Assembly: GCF_003417465.1 (NCBI RefSeq)
Contig: NZ_QVMV01000024.1
Location: 1-48,097 of the forward strand
Length of the DNA stretch: 48,097 nucleotides
From: Wenzhouxiangella sp. 15190
Lineage (GTDB): Bacteria > Pseudomonadota > Gammaproteobacteria > Xanthomonadales > Wenzhouxiangellaceae
Reading direction: 5' to 3'
Under the pieces are notes generated by a model. That model saw only the letters and a program-made list of their open reading frames with translations. It was not told where the DNA came from and ran no database searches. This document shows, piece after piece, positions 35,466-42,493 of the stretch (position 1 is its first letter; every line of letters begins with the position of its first letter). Made by a program: the position numbers and the translations under genes.

Positions 35466-35628
35466 ATTCTTGTTCCTTGATCAGTTTTTCTTTTTGCTGC
35501 GTTCAGGAAATTGACATAAGTGCGCTAAATGCCTTCTTCTGAATCTTGGCTTCATGTAGGCGTCTAATCAGCGTCGAGAGCACAACGCTGCCAGCGTTCT
35601 CCCCGCCCAAATAACCCTTCTACAGGAG

Positions 35629-36729
35629 CTATTGAGCCCCTAGTGACATTTGGGACTTAAGGTAGTCGATCGCTTCCACCGGCGTTGGATCGACTTGATA
35701 GCAGTCGGCCAGGTGATAGCTGACATAATCGCCAAGCCACGCGAACCAAAGCAGCTCTGCCAAGCGGGTTTCTACCATCGGACTGGGCAAACTCCGCCAT
35801 TCGATGCCCTGTCTGTCAAACAATTGGCCGGTAACACGCTGTTGAACAGCGACCGTACTATCGACATGTTCAGATGTCAGCAGAATGGGCCGGATGAGAT
35901 GGTCGCTGGCAGTTGATTCGGGCTTTTGAAATCCGACGATGATGTTGTGGTTGAGTTCGGGGTATTCATTCCAGAACGCCCAGCTCTTGGCATTTTCGTT
36001 GATCTGGGTGGTCCAGCGACGCGCCACCGTTGACAGGTGTTCAGCGCCAAGAATAAATGGTATGCCTTCGGCGCAGAAGCCCGCCAAGTCTCTGGCGCGA
36101 TTGTCGGTCGCATTCGTGTCGGCCCAAAGAGCACCAAACGGTTCGAGTTCATCAACGGCGGCCTGGAGTTCGCTAGTGGGATCGTTGATTAGACCAAGGC
36201 CATGCAGTGTGCCTAGCATCAAGGTCAGGCTGTAGCCCAGAGCGGCACGAGGTTGGGCTTCATACTCAAATGCCAGCAACGCCGCGCCTTTGTCAGTGCG
36301 GGCGCTGTCGGCTAGTTCTCCGCCGGTTGTAATGGCCAGCCGCAGAGCACCGACGGCCTGTGCTGCCTCCCATGCGCTGAGTGTTTCCCAGGTGTTGCCG
36401 CTGTAGCTCGAAGCGATCACCAGGGTGCGTTCGTCGGCCCAAGCTGGCAGGCCACCGTTGCGGTGCACGAAGATTGATACGGGTAGTTCGTCCTGCAATA
36501 GCCCGGCGACCAGATCTCCGCCAATTGCACTGCCGCCCATTCCGGCAACGATGATATTTTCGATACGATCGATGTCGATTGGCTCGAAAATCTGGTTGGT
36601 GATGAGTCGCCAGGCGTTGCGGATCTGGTTTGGGAAATCGTTAATTTGATTTAGCATCAATTTTTGGTTTTGTCGTTTTATTGTTTCTCGGTTGGATAGC
36701 ACAACGTGAATAGGAACGATCTTCAGCAC
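35629..36729 (-). CDS. Bifunctional phosphoglucose/phosphomannose isomerase
   Basis: The product has SIS-domain blocks IIVAGMGGSAIGGDLVAGLL and VIASSYSGNTWETL, then NENAKSWAFWNEYPELNHNIIVGF (the PGI/PMI His/Glu region) and RLAELLWFAWLGDYVSYHLA at the end, as in archaeal and bacterial PGI/PMI enzymes. It links fructose-6-P with mannose-6-P and glucose-6-P, feeding both GDP-mannose and UDP-glucose sugars of the locus. A GTG at 36729 follows GAGGTGATTGA, a good ribosome site. An ATG at 36657 (MLNQINDF) opens at the conserved part. The segment between them contains a short octamer-type repeat. Confidence 0.88.
   Translation of the reverse strand: MLKIVPIHVVLSNRETIKRQNQKLMLNQINDFPNQIRNAWRLITNQIFEPIDIDRIENIIVAGMGGSAIGGDLVAGLLQDELPVSIFVHRNGGLPAWADERTLVIASSYSGNTWETLSAWEAAQAVGALRLAITTGGELADSARTDKGAALLAFEYEAQPRAALGYSLTLMLGTLHGLGLINDPTSELQAAVDELEPFGALWADTNATDNRARDLAGFCAEGIPFILGAEHLSTVARRWTTQINENAKSWAFWNEYPELNHNIIVGFQKPESTASDHLIRPILLTSEHVDSTVAVQQRVTGQLFDRQGIEWRSLPSPMVETRLAELLWFAWLGDYVSYHLADCYQVDPTPVEAIDYLKSQMSLGAQ
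36666..36688 (+). repeat. Short GTCGTTTT-type octamer tract
   Basis: GTTTTGTCGTTTTATTGTTT resembles the GTCGTTTT arrays at 44.25 kb and 47.95-48.01 kb. It lies in the 5' part of the isomerase gene and is translated (TIKRQNQK) if the GTG start is used. Confidence 0.5.
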
Positions 36730-36775
36730 TCAATCACCTCGATGGAGTACTGGTCTCGCGGACTGCAGGCCGCTC

Positions 36776-38128
36776 CTACTTCTTTCTGAGCACGCTGCGG
36801 CCGCGGCCTATGGCGTAGTAGGCCAGGCCTTGCGCCTCGACTTCTTCGGGTTCATAGAGATTTCGGCCGTCGAAGATGGTGCGGTCGACCAGTCGTTTGT
36901 TCAGCAGCTCGAAGTCAGGGCTGCGGAATTGCTTCCACTCAGTGATGATGATCAACGCGTCGGCACCAGTCAGGGCGGTTTCGGCGCTTTCACAGTATTC
37001 CAGGTCGTCGCGGTCGCCGAAGACCCGGTGTGCTTCGTCCATGGCTTCGGGGTCGAACGCGCTAACGTTGGCGCCGGCCTCCCACAGCAGGGCCAGCAGG
37101 GTCTGACTGGAGGCCTCGCGCATGTCGTCGGTGTTGGGCTTGAAGGCCAGGCCCCACAGGGCGAATTGCTTTTCCCGAAGCTGGTCCTGACCACCATAGT
37201 GTTGGCAGATCAGTTCGAACAGGTGGCGCTTCTGGCGGTCGTTGACCGATTCGACGGCGCGGATCAATTCGGGTTCGACAGCGTTCTCGCCGGCGATACT
37301 GGCCAGAGCGCGCACGTCCTTGGGGAAGCACGAACCGCCGAATCCGGCGCCCGGATAGATGAAATGCCAGCCGATGCGCGGGTCCGAGCCGATACCGCGG
37401 CGGATCATCTCCACATCCGCCCCCACGCGTTCGGCCACGTTGGCAATTTCATTCATGAAACTGATCTTTGTCGCCAGCATGGCGTTGGCAGCGTACTTGG
37501 TCAGTTCGGCCGAGCGCACGTCCATGATGATCAGGCGATCGTGGTTACGGTTGAACGGCGCGTAGAGCTTGCGCAGCGTTTCAGCGGCCTGCTGCGAGGC
37601 GGTACCGATGATGATGCGGTCGGGGCGCATGCAGTCTTCGACGGCGGCACCTTCCTTCAGGAATTCCGGGTTGGAGACGACGTCAAAGTCGATCGCTTCG
37701 CCACGCTCGTCCAAGCGGGACTGGACCGTCTCGCGCACCCGATCGGCCGTGCCCACCGGCACGGTGGATTTGGTTGCGATGATCGCCGGTTGCTTCAGAT
37801 GATCGCCGATGGTGGTCGCGACCTGCAGGACGTATTTCAGGTCCGCGCTGCCGTCCTCGTCCGGCGGCGTGCCGACAGCGATGAAGAGGACCTCAGCTTC
37901 CACCACCGCCTCCGCCGCCTCAGTGGTGAACTGCAGGCGACCGGCGTCGTGGTTTTCCTCGACCATTTCCTCTAGGCCCGGCTCGTAGATGGGAATCTTG
38001 CCCCCATTGAGCATGTTGATCTTGTCCTGGTCGATGTCCACGCAGGTGACGTGGTGGCCGACATCGGCGAGGCAGGTGCCGGTGACGAGGCCGACGTAGC
38101 CGGTGCCGAAGATGGTTACCTTAATCAT
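36776..38128 (-). CDS. ugd: UDP-glucose 6-dehydrogenase
   Basis: The 450-residue enzyme oxidises UDP-glucose to UDP-glucuronate. It shows [92 protein letters not shown] (catalytic Cys) and [15 protein letters not shown]. The ATG at 38128 is directly preceded by a TGTGGTC-type heptamer array, so no normal Shine-Dalgarno is present. Translation may depend on the repeat-derived leader or on the upstream TA genes. UDP-glucuronate would enter the glycan directly or after epimerisation. Confidence 0.95.
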   Translation of the reverse strand: MIKVTIFGTGYVGLVTGTCLADVGHHVTCVDIDQDKINMLNGGKIPIYEPGLEEMVEENHDAGRLQFTTEAAEAVVEAEVLFIAVGTPPDEDGSADLKYVLQVATTIGDHLKQPAIIATKSTVPVGTADRVRETVQSRLDERGEAIDFDVVSNPEFLKEGAAVEDCMRPDRIIIGTASQQAAETLRKLYAPFNRNHDRLIIMDVRSAELTKYAANAMLATKISFMNEIANVAERVGADVEMIRRGIGSDPRIGWHFIYPGAGFGGSCFPKDVRALASIAGENAVEPELIRAVESVNDRQKRHLFELICQHYGGQDQLREKQFALWGLAFKPNTDDMREASSQTLLALLWEAGANVSAFDPEAMDEAHRVFGDRDDLEYCESAETALTGADALIIITEWKQFRSPDFELLNKRLVDRTIFDGRNLYEPEEVEAQGLAYYAIGRGRSVLRKK

Positions 38129-38129
38129 G

Positions 38130-38215
38130 TTGTCTGTGGTCTGTTGTCTGTGGACTGACCTGTGGTCCGTTATCTGTGGTCCGCTATCTGTGGTCTGTGG
38201 TCTGTGGTCTGTTGG
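38130..38215 (+). repeat. Heptamer array H7 (TGTGGTC units)
   Basis: About twelve units of TCTGTGG (= TGTGGTC in another phase) with variants TCTGTTG, TCCGTTA, TCCGCTA and a slipped unit. It lies between the ugd ATG and the mntA stop and thus forms the ugd leader. Confidence 0.93.
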
Positions 38216-38235
38216 ATAGTTGCCGCATTCGGTGT

Positions 38236-38559
38236 TCAGGAAGCGTCGGCACTTTGCTCGTAGAAGGTCTGGCCGTGGCGTTTTATGTGGCTGAGCAACT
38301 CGGGATTTTCTATTTGGCTTTCGATTGACAGGTCGATCTTGTAGGGCATATCCAGGCTATCGAGCTCGGTTTCGATTCGTTGCAGGTCGGCCCATTGCAC
38401 GGGGCCGCGCAGGGTGAGGTCGATGTCGGATCCCGGTCGGTGCGTGCCCATCGCGCGGGACCCGTAGACGATGGCCTGACTGACCTCGGGGTGGGCGCTC
38501 AGAACACCGCGAATGCGCTTCACTTCGTTCGTCCGCAACCCCCAGTCAGGCTCATCCAT
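38236..38559 (-). CDS. mntA: MntA-like nucleotidyltransferase antitoxin
   Basis: The 107-residue protein has [21 protein letters not shown], the GSX10DXD minimal nucleotidyltransferase motif of MntA antitoxins, which inactivate HepT by AMPylation of a tyrosine. [12 protein letters not shown] provides the later Asp. It overlaps the end of the hepT gene by 8 bases. The pair is bounded by heptamer arrays H7 and H8 in direct orientation. Confidence 0.9.
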   Translation of the reverse strand: MDEPDWGLRTNEVKRIRGVLSAHPEVSQAIVYGSRAMGTHRPGSDIDLTLRGPVQWADLQRIETELDSLDMPYKIDLSIESQIENPELLSHIKRHGQTFYEQSADAS

Positions 38560-38965
38560 GCTTTTCAGCCAGCTCCTGAAACTGTCGTTTCAGCCCGTCC
38601 AATTGTTCAATGTATTGCTCGTCGATGCTGGTCAGGATTTCCCGCATGGTGCTTTCATTGTAGGTGTGAGCGGTGCGATTTCGGTCCTGCAGCATGGCCA
38701 TCCAGACCTGGCCTTTCTCGATCAATTCGCGGCTGAACGCTTCGCGAATCGCGTCACGCGCACCGGTGATTTCCGTTTCGCCTTGCCAGTTGAGATAATC
38801 CTTGAGCAAATTCCAGGCGAGCTCCCAGGTGAATTCAAAAGCCTGGATGACGCCCTGCTTTTCCAGATCGGAAAGCTCGCGACGGCGCATGAGATCTACA
38901 GCACCTTTGAGCTGTGCGTGGGCTCGCTTGTAGTTGTCGAGGCGTTGGATCCAGCGTGGGGTCAT
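38552..38965 (-). CDS. hepT: HepT-like HEPN ribonuclease toxin
   Basis: The 137-residue product belongs to the HI0074/HEPN group. RNRTAHTYNE holds the RX4HXY active site of HepT toxins, with the Tyr that MntA modifies. FEFTWELAWNLLKDYLNWQG and GARDAIREAF are family hallmarks. The ATG at 38965 opens at the usual N-terminus (PRWIQRLDNYKRA); further upstream is only heptamer repeat, so there is no clear ribosome site and hepT may be translated by coupling from the four-helix-bundle gene or at low level. Confidence 0.9.
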   Translation of the reverse strand: MTPRWIQRLDNYKRAHAQLKGAVDLMRRRELSDLEKQGVIQAFEFTWELAWNLLKDYLNWQGETEITGARDAIREAFSRELIEKGQVWMAMLQDRNRTAHTYNESTMREILTSIDEQYIEQLDGLKRQFQELAEKHG

Positions 38966-38967
38966 GC

Positions 38968-39041
38968 GTCTGTGGTCTGTGGTCTGTGGTCTGTGGTCTG
39001 TGGTCTGTGGTCTGTGGACGGTTGTCCGTTGTCCGTTGTCT
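38968..39041 (+). repeat. Heptamer array H8 (TGTGGTC units)
   Basis: About ten units: six or seven perfect TCTGTGG followed by ACGGTTG, TCCGTTG, TCCGTTG and TCTGTTA. It fills the space between the hepT ATG and the stop of the second four-helix-bundle gene. Confidence 0.94.
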
Positions 39042-39042
39042 G

Positions 39043-39444
39043 TTAGGTCGTTAGGAATTTCTTTGGGTTGTTGATCATCTTGCCTAGCATGGCGCCTATG
39101 TGGCGGCACTTTCCGGTTAGAGCCTGATGCTGTTCCTGCGTGATGTATCCGCAGTCCAGTGCGTAGTCCAGTGAGGTATCCGTTTCGCTGGCTTCTCCGT
39201 CGCAGTCTGTCAGCTTGGCAATGAAGTGCGCTTCATATCGTCGCTTGGCCCATGCTTCTCGCAAGTTCATGCATATTGACCGAGAAGATCGCCGAATCTG
39301 ACTCGTCAGTGCGTACCGCTCCTCGGCGGGAAAGCACTTGCTCAGTTTGTAGATTTCCATAGAGAGCTCGTAGGCCAGCTGGTAAACATTGAGCTCCTTC
39401 GCCGACCTAGCGAAACCCTCCTCAACAGCAACCGATTCATCCAT
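39043..39444 (-). CDS. Four-helix bundle protein (S23/Avd-like family), second copy
   Basis: The product has LNVYQLAYELSMEIYKLSKCFPAEERYALTSQIRRSSRSICMNLREAWAKRRYEAHF and a later SETDTSLDYALDCGYIT, the standard four-helix bundle pattern. It is distant from the copy at 1960-2394 but has the same setting: minus strand, array H8 directly after the stop, array H9 directly before the start, the two arrays inverted relative to each other, and a TA pair as the next cassette. I prefer the ATG at 39444; a GTG at 39453 is inside the repeat. Confidence 0.85.
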   Translation of the reverse strand: MDESVAVEEGFARSAKELNVYQLAYELSMEIYKLSKCFPAEERYALTSQIRRSSRSICMNLREAWAKRRYEAHFIAKLTDCDGEASETDTSLDYALDCGYITQEQHQALTGKCRHIGAMLGKMINNPKKFLTT

Positions 39445-39452
39445 CCCAATCA

Positions 39453-39484
39453 CAGACTACAGACTACGGACCACTGACTACAGC
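39453..39484 (-). repeat. Heptamer array H9 (inverted TGTAGTC units)
   Basis: Read on the minus strand: TGTAGTC, AGTGGTC, CGTAGTC, TGTAGTC, TGTGATT. These are diverged members of the TGTGGTC family in the orientation opposite to H7 and H8. The block reaches into the 3' end of the MarR-type gene, whose stop (39478) lies in it. Confidence 0.75.
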
Positions 39485-39831
39485 ACCTTCTCCCCTTCCC
39501 CCGAAGTCAGCTCCTCGCGTAGCCGCTCGATTTCCTCCGCCAGCGCCTGGTGTTCCTCGATCTTGCGCTTGAGGAAGCGGTTGGTGATTCTTGCTTTTTC
39601 GGTGATGCCGGCGGGGGTTAATTGGTAGAGGTAGCGGTGCTTTTTTTCGCTGCGGCGGAAGTTGCCGGCCTTGACCCAGCCCTTGTCGATCAGGGCGCGG
39701 ATGCAATAGTTGGTCTTGCCCAGGCTCAGGCCCAACTCCTGCGACAGGGCGCGCTGGGAGATGTTGGGGTCGTTTTCCAGTGCGCGGAGCAGCTGGAAGC
39801 GGGTATCGATATCGAGGGAGGTTTCGGGCAC
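39478..39831 (-). CDS. EPS-associated MarR-family transcriptional regulator
   Basis: A 117-residue winged-helix protein: LDIDTRFQLLRALENDPNISQRALSQELGLSLGKTNYCIRALIDKGWVKAGNFRRSEKK, then YLYQLTPAGITEKARITNRFLKRKIEEHQAL. This is the small MarR-like family found at the head of exopolysaccharide loci. It lies upstream of the whole minus-strand sugar block and likely regulates it or itself. Start choice is uncertain: GTG at 39831 is inside an ops sequence, and an upstream TTG at 39858 would include it in the coding region. The 3' end merges with heptamer array H9. Confidence 0.85.
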   Translation of the reverse strand: MPETSLDIDTRFQLLRALENDPNISQRALSQELGLSLGKTNYCIRALIDKGWVKAGNFRRSEKKHRYLYQLTPAGITEKARITNRFLKRKIEEHQALAEEIERLREELTSGEGEKVL

Positions 39832-39840
39832 GCTACCGCC
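39828..39840 (-). promoter_or_regulatory. ops element (RfaH/NusG-paralogue recruitment site)
   Basis: The minus strand reads GGCGGTAGCGTGC, identical to the E. coli ops sequence that pauses RNA polymerase and recruits RfaH to long surface-polysaccharide operons. It lies at the 5' end of the first gene of the long minus-strand glycan block, the expected place. No rfaH gene is in the window. That it functions here is inference. Confidence 0.6.
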
Positions 39841-39964
39841 CTTGGGTGTTGCTCCCAAAGGCCTCGTTGATTGAATTTTGGTTTGGGAGCGGTTTCCCAG
39901 TTTCGTTGGGGACGTTGCCCCGACCTACAGTATTGGGGCGTTGCCGTGACCCATGTCGCCCCAC

Positions 39965-40013
39965 GTTCAAAATTGAACGATGCCAGTTTATAGCCCGTTT
40001 AGCGGGGCATCAA
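39965..40013 (-). promoter_or_regulatory. Candidate promoter and palindromic operator of the MarR gene
   Basis: On the minus strand TTGATG (40008-40013) and TATAAA (39987-39992) are spaced by 15 bases, a little short for sigma-70. A perfect palindrome GTTCAATTTTGAAC occupies 39965-39978, about where transcription would start, and could be an autoregulatory MarR site. A GC-rich hairpin-prone leader follows down to the ops element. Confidence 0.4.
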
Positions 40014-40037
40014 CAGGTATTTTCGATTTCTTTTCGC

Positions 40038-40811
40038 CTATTCCGCCCAGCCGCGCCAGCGATAGACCCAGTAACCCAGGTATTCCTTGATGGCCCGGGT
40101 GCTGTCGTGCAGCGCTTCGGCATCCGGCAGCCAGCGCAATACATGTGACGGCTCGGGCATAACTTCGAAGTCGGCCGCGGCAGGGACGGCTTCGAGGCCC
40201 GCTGCATTGAACGTGGCCAGGCTGCGGCGCATGTGCAGGGCTGAAGTGACCAGCAGCACCTGCTCGATATCATTCTGTTTCGCGATGGCTGCTGTGTTGA
40301 CGGCATTCTCGCGGGTGTTGCGGCTTTCGGTCTCCATCAGGATGGCCGATCCGGGTACGCCCAGATTCGTCAGTAGTTCGCGCATCGCCTCGGCGCCGGT
40401 TTGCCGGTCGCCGGTCCAGCCCACGCGGCCGCCGGAGACGATGATTTTCGGAGCCTTGCCGGCGTGGTACAGCCGGGCGGCGTGCCAGATGCGATCGGCG
40501 CCCCGTGCCAGATCCGGATACGGCCAGTCTTTTGGCGTGCCGCGTTCGCCGCCGCCGAGCAGAACGATGGCGTCGACTTCGGGCGCGGCTTCGGCCGGCA
40601 GGTTTTCGTAGCGCTGTTCCAGCGATGCACGGATGTGATCGGAGACTGCTGGCAGGGACCACAGCGTCAGCCAGCCCAGGCCGGCCAGGGCCAGCGCAAG
40701 GCCCATGCGTGCCCGCCTGAATCCGACCAGGGCTAGCCCGGCCAACACCAGCGCGATTGCCAGGCCCAGGGGATAGGCGAGCTGGGCAAGCACCTTGTCC
40801 AGATAAAGCAC
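40038..40811 (-). CDS. YdcF/SanA/ElyC-like DUF218 membrane protein
   Basis: The 257-residue protein has two N-terminal hydrophobic segments (about residues 8-30 and 35-55) and a DUF218 domain with VDAIVLLGGGERG, RIWHAARLYHAGKAPKIIVSGG, ESRNTRENA and VLLVTSALHMRRSLATF. Members such as ElyC are linked to envelope polysaccharide and undecaprenyl-phosphate homeostasis. It sits between the chain-length proteins and the MarR regulator. Confidence 0.88.
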   Translation of the reverse strand: MLYLDKVLAQLAYPLGLAIALVLAGLALVGFRRARMGLALALAGLGWLTLWSLPAVSDHIRASLEQRYENLPAEAAPEVDAIVLLGGGERGTPKDWPYPDLARGADRIWHAARLYHAGKAPKIIVSGGRVGWTGDRQTGAEAMRELLTNLGVPGSAILMETESRNTRENAVNTAAIAKQNDIEQVLLVTSALHMRRSLATFNAAGLEAVPAAADFEVMPEPSHVLRWLPDAEALHDSTRAIKEYLGYWVYRWRGWAE

Positions 40812-40836
40812 GGCGCCCTCCCCGACCGCCTGGGGA

Positions 40837-42438
40837 TCAGCTTTCGCGGCGCTGTTTGACCATATTGACCAGGAACACGCCGAAGACGGTGACCATGGCC
40901 ACCAGGAAGCTGCCCAGCACGAACCACATCAGGTTGTTGCGGGTGAGGATCATGGCCGACATGCTGGCCTCCTGCGGCGCCTTGCTGATGTTGTAAATGG
41001 CTTCCTGGCTACCGTAGCGCAGTTCGTTCATACGCTCTGCGATGCGGCCGCTGGCGGCGAACAGTTCGCGCAGCGAGCCCATGATGTCGTCCATGCGCGT
41101 CGACAGTTCCGAGGCCATCTCGTCCGGATCAAGCCCATCATCTACGGCGTCTTCGCCGGCGGCCTGCTGTTCGATCATCTCGATCAGCCTTGCGAGGCGA
41201 TCGATTTCGGATTCCAGCTCCGCGGCCTGCAGGGTGTAGTCGAGCCGTTCGCGGCTGAGTTCCTGGCGAAACTCGATATCGCCGGAGTCACTGCCCAGCT
41301 CGACCAGGCGGTCGAGGAAGTCGCTGCCGAACTGCGGAATGGTCGTTCCACCCCCACCCTGCATCCCTTCCGGCAGGGTCAGCCCGCCCTGCGCCGAACC
41401 GCCGACGACCTGAGGCGAGCGGTTGTAGTCGCTCAGGGTCTGTTCAACCCGTTCGGCGCGGGTTTGCATCAAATCACGCTGGCGGCGCAGCTCGTCGATG
41501 CGATTGCGGAAAAAGCGGATGGTCAGCTGCGGATTGCGCGACACGCCGGTGGCCAAAGTGGGTGAGAGCGTATCCTGTAGCACGAACTCTTCCAGTTCCG
41601 AAGCCAGGGCACGGATATCGCTCAGGCGGTAGCCGGTTTCCGGGTCGTTCACATTGGCGCTGTTGGGTAGTTCCTCGAGTTGTTCGATGTTGTGCGACAG
41701 CAGCGAGAACTTGTCCTTGAGCACGTCGTAGGCGACCAGGAAGTCCATGTTCTTGAGCACCGAGCTTTCCAGCACGTCGACGCTGTAGAGGCTGATGTCG
41801 GTGGCGAATACGCCGACTTCCTCCGTCATGTAGCGGGCCCACTCGCGCGGGATATCGAGCAGTACCTTGCGCGCGATTGCTTCGGGCAGCATGCCGCCGC
41901 GCGGCAGCGGACCGGCGCGCAGGGTCAGCGACAGTCTGGCCTGGCCGCGGCTGGCCTTGTCCAGGGCGTCGCGAAACTGTTCTTCCAGTTCCTGGATCTC
42001 GGCCGAGCTGAGTTGCTCACGAGCGAGCCGGTTGCGGAAACGCTGGACGACGAACTCTCGATTGGGTGCATGGGCCGAGATACTGAGCGCTTCGGAAAAA
42101 TCCGCCCGGGAAAGCCCATAGTCTTCGACGTTGTTGGCCTCGTAGACCCGGCGAAGCACCACGGGCGAGAGCAGATCCGAGCTGGAAAACGGGCTCTCGT
42201 CGGGATATTCGCCATCCTGCACGCCGGTGAAGGAAAACTGCACCAGCGCATCCCAGTGGTAGGTCACGCCCTGTTTGGCACCGAACAGGCCCACCCCGAT
42301 CCAGAATACGGCTGCGAACAGCAATACGGCAGCGACGACCGGTACGCGGGTGTCCCAGATGGCGCGGACCAGATCGCGCAGGTCGATCTCGTCGTCCGCG
42401 TAGTGGTGTTCAGGGGTGTATTCCTGTGACTGAGTCAT
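40837..42438 (-). CDS. Wzz-like chain-length determinant protein (copy 2)
   Basis: A 533-residue bitopic membrane protein: N-terminal EIDLRDLVRAIWDTRVPVVAAVLLFAAVFW (first membrane segment), a long charged periplasmic part with coiled-coil-like stretches near residues 300-430, and a C-terminal membrane segment NNLMWFVLGSFLVAMVTVFGVFLVNMVKQRR. This is polysaccharide co-polymerase architecture, longer than E. coli Wzz (about 330 residues) and without a kinase domain. It is paralogous to the next gene; both share ELSRERLDYT(L/M)QAAELE(S/A)EI. I chose ATG 42438; the upstream ATG adds six residues. Confidence 0.82.
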   Translation of the reverse strand: MTQSQEYTPEHHYADDEIDLRDLVRAIWDTRVPVVAAVLLFAAVFWIGVGLFGAKQGVTYHWDALVQFSFTGVQDGEYPDESPFSSSDLLSPVVLRRVYEANNVEDYGLSRADFSEALSISAHAPNREFVVQRFRNRLAREQLSSAEIQELEEQFRDALDKASRGQARLSLTLRAGPLPRGGMLPEAIARKVLLDIPREWARYMTEEVGVFATDISLYSVDVLESSVLKNMDFLVAYDVLKDKFSLLSHNIEQLEELPNSANVNDPETGYRLSDIRALASELEEFVLQDTLSPTLATGVSRNPQLTIRFFRNRIDELRRQRDLMQTRAERVEQTLSDYNRSPQVVGGSAQGGLTLPEGMQGGGGTTIPQFGSDFLDRLVELGSDSGDIEFRQELSRERLDYTLQAAELESEIDRLARLIEMIEQQAAGEDAVDDGLDPDEMASELSTRMDDIMGSLRELFAASGRIAERMNELRYGSQEAIYNISKAPQEASMSAMILTRNNLMWFVLGSFLVAMVTVFGVFLVNMVKQRRES

Positions 42439-42493
42439 GAATTCAGTGGGTCGCAAGGGTTGGCGAAGAGGCGGATTTTACCACTCGGAACAT

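Noticed and set aside
38966-39109. Longer hepT start at 39109
   Set aside because: The extra N-terminus would be translated heptamer repeat overlapping the four-helix-bundle gene.
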